Assembly: GCA_029821415.1 (NCBI GenBank)
Contig: JALGTJ010000027.1
Span: forward strand, 1-8,709
Reading direction: 5' to 3'
DNA length: 8,709 bases
Source of the DNA: Candidatus Zipacnadia bacterium
GTDB taxonomy: Bacteria > Armatimonadota > Zipacnadia > Zipacnadales > Zipacnadaceae
The notes below the pieces were generated by a model. That model saw only the letters and a program-made list of their open reading frames with translations. It had not been told where the DNA came from and did no database searches. Shown piece after piece: positions 5,771 through 8,709 of the stretch; positions within the stretch are counted from its first letter, which is position 1; each line of letters opens with the position of its first letter. A program made the translations under genes and the position numbers.

Positions 5771-7984
5771 ATGACATACCTGGAAGCATTACTCATAGTT
5801 ATGTCAATTGCTCTGACTATGACGACAGTCGCAGCAGCCCAGCCAATAACTTTTTATGTATCGACTAAGGGCAACGATACTTGGTCAGGGCAACTGCCTG
5901 AACCAAATGCTGCTAACACCGACGGCCCCTTTGCTACCTTCCAGCGAGCCCGTGACGCCATAAGACAGATAAAGGCGACGGAAGGACTGGCCCGACCGAT
6001 AGACATACAGGTTCGCCAGGGAACCTATCATCTCTCCGAACCGCTACGGCTTGGTCCTGAGGACTCTGGAACCGAACAGTGCCCGGTCCGTTATATGGCC
6101 TACCCTGGCGAGCAGCCGGTTCTCAGCGGAGGCCAACAGGTCACCGGCTGGCGGCGCTACAATGGGCAAATCATGCGCGCACAGGTGCCCGAGCTTATAA
6201 AGGGCGAGCGCAAGTTCCGTCAGTTGTTCTTTAACGGCCAACGCCAGATCTGCGCTCGCTACCCTAACTATGCCCCGGATGATCCCCTTTATGGAGGCTG
6301 GGCATTTATGGAGGCCGTGTTCGGGCAGGAAGGTCAGCGTCGGTCCGCCTTTAAGTACGATAGTGCGTTTTCCCCACAAAGATGGGCCAAGCCTGAGCAA
6401 GGCGAGGTCTTCTTCTTCCCATGGCTGTGCTGGGTTAACGCCATCGTACCCATTGAGAGCATTGACTATGAGCAGGGCATCATCAAGCTCGATATCGCGG
6501 GCCGATACTGGTGTGGAGAGCTCACCGTCGGCAACCGCTTCTATGTACAAAACATCCTGGAAGAGCTGGACCAGCCCGGCGAGTGGTGCTCAGACAGCGA
6601 GACCGGCACCATATACTTCTGGCCGCCGGAGCCAGGGCTGGAGGACGCCGAGGTGACTGTCCCCGTCACTGACCGGTTGATGGAGCTACAGGGCACATCC
6701 AACGAGCCAGTAAAACACGTCACCATTTCTGGGTTCACCTTTACTCAGACACTGGCCCTGTTTCCCCCACAAAATGTGTTCTGCAATCAGCCGAATACTG
6801 AGGGTTATGCACTCTATCTGGAAAACACCGAGCACTGTCACATTGCCGGCAATCTATTCGACAGTGTCGGGGGCGATGCCATCCGTCTGCAGAATCGCAA
6901 CAGCTACAATCACATAGAAAATAATACTATTGTCGGGGCCGGTGCCCAGGGGGTAGTGTTAGCCAATGAGCGCCGAGATCTGAGCTTCCCGCAGACCTGG
7001 CGAGGGCAAAGTGAGCGTCTGCGCGAGTTAGCCGATAGCCTGCCCCGCGCCACGGGCAATATCATCACCGGCAACCACATCCATCACTGCGGAGTCATTG
7101 AAAAGTTCGGGGCGGCGATCAAAGTATACGGACTGGCCTGCCAGGACAACATCATATCGCATAACCTCATACACGATATGCCTCACGCCGGCATAGCCAC
7201 GGTGCTGGGCTTCGGCCGCAATATCATTGAATACAATGAACTGCGCCACCTATGCCTGGAGATGGCTGATACCGGTGGTTTCTATTCCAATCGCTGGTTC
7301 GTCGTTGAAGGCGACGAAGTGCTTGGAGAAGGTCAGATAATTCGTTACAACCTGGTTGAAGATATGGTCGGTTGCGGGGCCTATGACGCCCCTCACGGCC
7401 GTGTCGAGGGCGCGGTAGCTGGCGGCCGAATCTGGACTCCGTACTACACCTGGGGTATCTACTTTGATAACTCCCCGATGCACGCAACGGTCTACGGTAA
7501 CATTATCGTCGGCAATACGCGCGGCGGTGTCGGAATGCCCGTGGCTGATCCCAAGGACAATCTCATTGAGAACAATATCCTGGCCGACAGCCGTCAGCAG
7601 TACCTAACAATGAACACCGGCAATGCCGTCGGGAACCGAATCGTGCGCAACATATTCTACCGCAATGACCCTAATGGTGCCTGGGCAATGCTCTTCCACG
7701 GCTGGAACGCCAATGCCGTAACTGACTCCGACTATAATCTCTTCTATGCACCCAATGGCGCAGAACCAGTAATCGGAGCGCCAGGGCTTACCCCAGACCA
7801 GTCGTTTGCCCAGTGGCGCGCACAAGGCTTTGACACCCATTCGCTGCTGGCTGACCCTCTGTTTGTTGATCCCAAGGGTGGCGACTTCCGCCTGCAACCT
7901 GATTCTCCGGCCCTGGAGTTGGGCTTCCAGCCTATACCGGTCAACAAGATTGGCTTGCCGAAGCCGGGCGACGATTCTGACTAA
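5771..7984 (+). CDS. Secreted right-handed parallel beta-helix protein, probable polysaccharide-active enzyme
   Basis: The 737-residue product begins with a hydrophobic segment of about 20 residues ending AAA-Q (residues 21-24), read as a signal peptide. The next block, FYVSTKGNDTWSG (28-40) with GPFATFQRARDAIR (52-65), is the typical entry of secreted beta-helix proteins. GTYHLSEPL (84-92) and YPGEQPVLSGGQQVTGW (111-127) follow. Repeated N-x-I/NN-x-I coils run over about 355-470 and 570-630. MADTGGFYSNRWF (498-510) and WGIYFDN (561-567) may form an acidic active-site groove. It ends with DPLFVDPKGGDFRLQPDSPA (695-714), common in this group. The overall plan recalls GH141-like and related carbohydrate-active beta-helix proteins; the exact family and substrate are inference. 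I chose ATG 5771, preceded by GAAAGG nine bases upstream. GTG 5720 would add 17 residues before the hydrophobic stretch and remains possible. Confidence 0.85.
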   Translation: MTYLEALLIVMSIALTMTTVAAAQPITFYVSTKGNDTWSGQLPEPNAANTDGPFATFQRARDAIRQIKATEGLARPIDIQVRQGTYHLSEPLRLGPEDSGTEQCPVRYMAYPGEQPVLSGGQQVTGWRRYNGQIMRAQVPELIKGERKFRQLFFNGQRQICARYPNYAPDDPLYGGWAFMEAVFGQEGQRRSAFKYDSAFSPQRWAKPEQGEVFFFPWLCWVNAIVPIESIDYEQGIIKLDIAGRYWCGELTVGNRFYVQNILEELDQPGEWCSDSETGTIYFWPPEPGLEDAEVTVPVTDRLMELQGTSNEPVKHVTISGFTFTQTLALFPPQNVFCNQPNTEGYALYLENTEHCHIAGNLFDSVGGDAIRLQNRNSYNHIENNTIVGAGAQGVVLANERRDLSFPQTWRGQSERLRELADSLPRATGNIITGNHIHHCGVIEKFGAAIKVYGLACQDNIISHNLIHDMPHAGIATVLGFGRNIIEYNELRHLCLEMADTGGFYSNRWFVVEGDEVLGEGQIIRYNLVEDMVGCGAYDAPHGRVEGAVAGGRIWTPYYTWGIYFDNSPMHATVYGNIIVGNTRGGVGMPVADPKDNLIENNILADSRQQYLTMNTGNAVGNRIVRNIFYRNDPNGAWAMLFHGWNANAVTDSDYNLFYAPNGAEPVIGAPGLTPDQSFAQWRAQGFDTHSLLADPLFVDPKGGDFRLQPDSPALELGFQPIPVNKIGLPKPGDDSD

Positions 7985-8709
7985 CTCCTGAGTTGCTCCA
8001 GCGCTGCCCGGCTGGTCTCGTAGATCATACCGATATCGTAGTTATAGCACATAAAGAGGCCCCCGCGTTCCACCCAGTAGTGAGCATCTGCGACGGTCTG
8101 GACGTGGATTCCCGGGGCTACGCCGGCGGCGGCAGCAGACTGGAAAACCCTTTCCACTGCCTCACCAAGCCGGGGATTGTCGGATTGACCAGGTATTCCC
8201 ATGCTCACCGACAGGTCGGCCGGCCCGACAAAGCAGGCCTCAATTCCCTCTACTGCAAAGATCTCTTCGCAGTTTTCCAGCCCAGTTGTTGTTTCAATCT
8301 GGACGGCAATCATAGTGTAGTCATCAGCCGCACTCAACAGCTCCGGTTCCAGGGCAGTGGCATAGTTCTCACAGCCCATCATATAGCCACGGCCCCGTTT
8401 GCCCAATGGCGGATACTTTGTCCACCTGATAATTTCGCGGGCCTGCGCAGCACTCTCAACGCTGGGAATGATAAAGCCCATCGCGCCCAGATCCAGCAGT
8501 TTGCTCAGCATCTGTTGGACGGTCAACGAAATTCGGAAAAAGATGGGCAGGTCAATCTCGCGTGCACAACGGATCATCATCGCACAATCGCGCAAATCCG
8601 CCGGGAAATGCTCACAGTCAACCACAAACCAATCATAGCCGGCATTCTTGAGTAGTTGGGGAACAGCCGGTGACATCATCTCGGCCAGCATTGTCCCATA
8701 GGCAGGCTC
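7981..8709 (-). CDS. HpcH/HpaI family class II aldolase (5' end outside window)
   Basis: The family cleaves 2-keto-3-deoxy-type acids to pyruvate plus an aldehyde using a divalent metal. The frame stays open from the stop at 7981-7983 to the right edge, giving 242 visible residues. Residues before the internal ATG 8691 (PAYGTMLAE) fit the family N-terminus, so the true start lies beyond the window. Numbering from that ATG, the motifs are VVDCEHF (23-29, likely catalytic H28), FFRIS (51-55, R53), GFIIPSVES (72-80) and YPPLGKRGRG (93-102). AVQIETTTGLEN (129-140, metal ligand E133) and FVGPADLSVSMG (154-165, metal ligand D159) follow. The H28-R53 and E133-D159 spacings match what I recall of E. 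coli HpaI. Likely substrates are 2-keto-3-deoxy sugar acids or dihydroxyheptenedioate, not decided here. It converges on the beta-helix gene with overlapping stop codons. Confidence 0.92.
   Translation of the reverse strand, partial: EPAYGTMLAEMMSPAVPQLLKNAGYDWFVVDCEHFPADLRDCAMMIRCAREIDLPIFFRISLTVQQMLSKLLDLGAMGFIIPSVESAAQAREIIRWTKYPPLGKRGRGYMMGCENYATALEPELLSAADDYTMIAVQIETTTGLENCEEIFAVEGIEACFVGPADLSVSMGIPGQSDNPRLGEAVERVFQSAAAAGVAPGIHVQTVADAHYWVERGGLFMCYNYDIGMIYETSRAALEQLRS

Noticed and set aside
6044..6550. Open minus-strand frame of 168 codons inside the beta-helix gene
   Set aside because: It is a shadow of a gene with clear family motifs in the opposite frame.
7993..8655. Open plus-strand frame of 220 codons opposite the aldolase gene
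   Set aside because: It is long, but the opposite strand encodes a complete set of HpcH/HpaI motifs; this frame has no start signal or recognisable domain.

Overview
The window is bacterial chromosomal DNA of moderate G+C. It carries the end of an origin-proximal chromosome-segregation operon (rsmG-parA-parB, all on the minus strand) joined to a mixed block of metabolic and repair genes. A Gram-positive-type LexA palindrome, canonical Shine-Dalgarno sequences and parS sites of the Bacillus type are all visible. The sugar-metabolism proteins (a DUF4432-type epimerase and a large secreted beta-helix protein) resemble those common in environmental phyla such as Armatimonadota, Planctomycetota or deep Bacillota lineages. 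I cannot assign a phylum from sequence alone.

Layout. Positions 1-610 (minus) hold the N-terminal two thirds of ParB, cut by the left edge. Positions 529-1350 (minus) encode ParA/Soj, whose 3' end overlaps parB by about 80 bases. Positions 1409-2047 (minus) encode a divergent RsmG/GidB-like methyltransferase. Its GTG start lies inside a perfect 14-base parS palindrome. A second, one-mismatch parS lies 57 bp upstream, just downstream of a plausible promoter. So the centromere-like sites, their binding protein, the partner ATPase and rsmG share one transcription unit. Reading the other way, 2405-3505 (plus) encodes a DUF4432/aldose-1-epimerase-like protein.

The 295-base gap at 3506-3800 has no convincing gene. 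It holds a 16-base perfect palindrome matching the Gram-positive SOS box and two hairpins. Positions 3801-4316 (minus) encode an unrecognised soluble protein of 171 aa with a clear promoter and Shine-Dalgarno sequence. Positions 4526-5701 (plus) encode DNA polymerase IV (DinB). Positions 5771-7984 (plus) encode a secreted right-handed beta-helix protein, probably acting on polysaccharide. Positions 7981-8709 (minus) encode an HpcH/HpaI-type class II aldolase, cut by the right edge and convergent with the beta-helix gene; their stop codons overlap.

How the genes fit together. The left third is a ParABS partition system. The epimerase, beta-helix protein and aldolase could serve uptake and breakdown of plant- or algal-type sugars, but they are not one operon. 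DinB and the SOS palindrome both point to a DNA-damage response, although the palindrome is not next to dinB. I saw no tRNA, rRNA, CRISPR array, insertion sequence or intrinsic terminator. The points most worth checking are the parS site over a start codon, the parA/parB junction without a normal parB start, and the orphan SOS box with its nearby hairpins.
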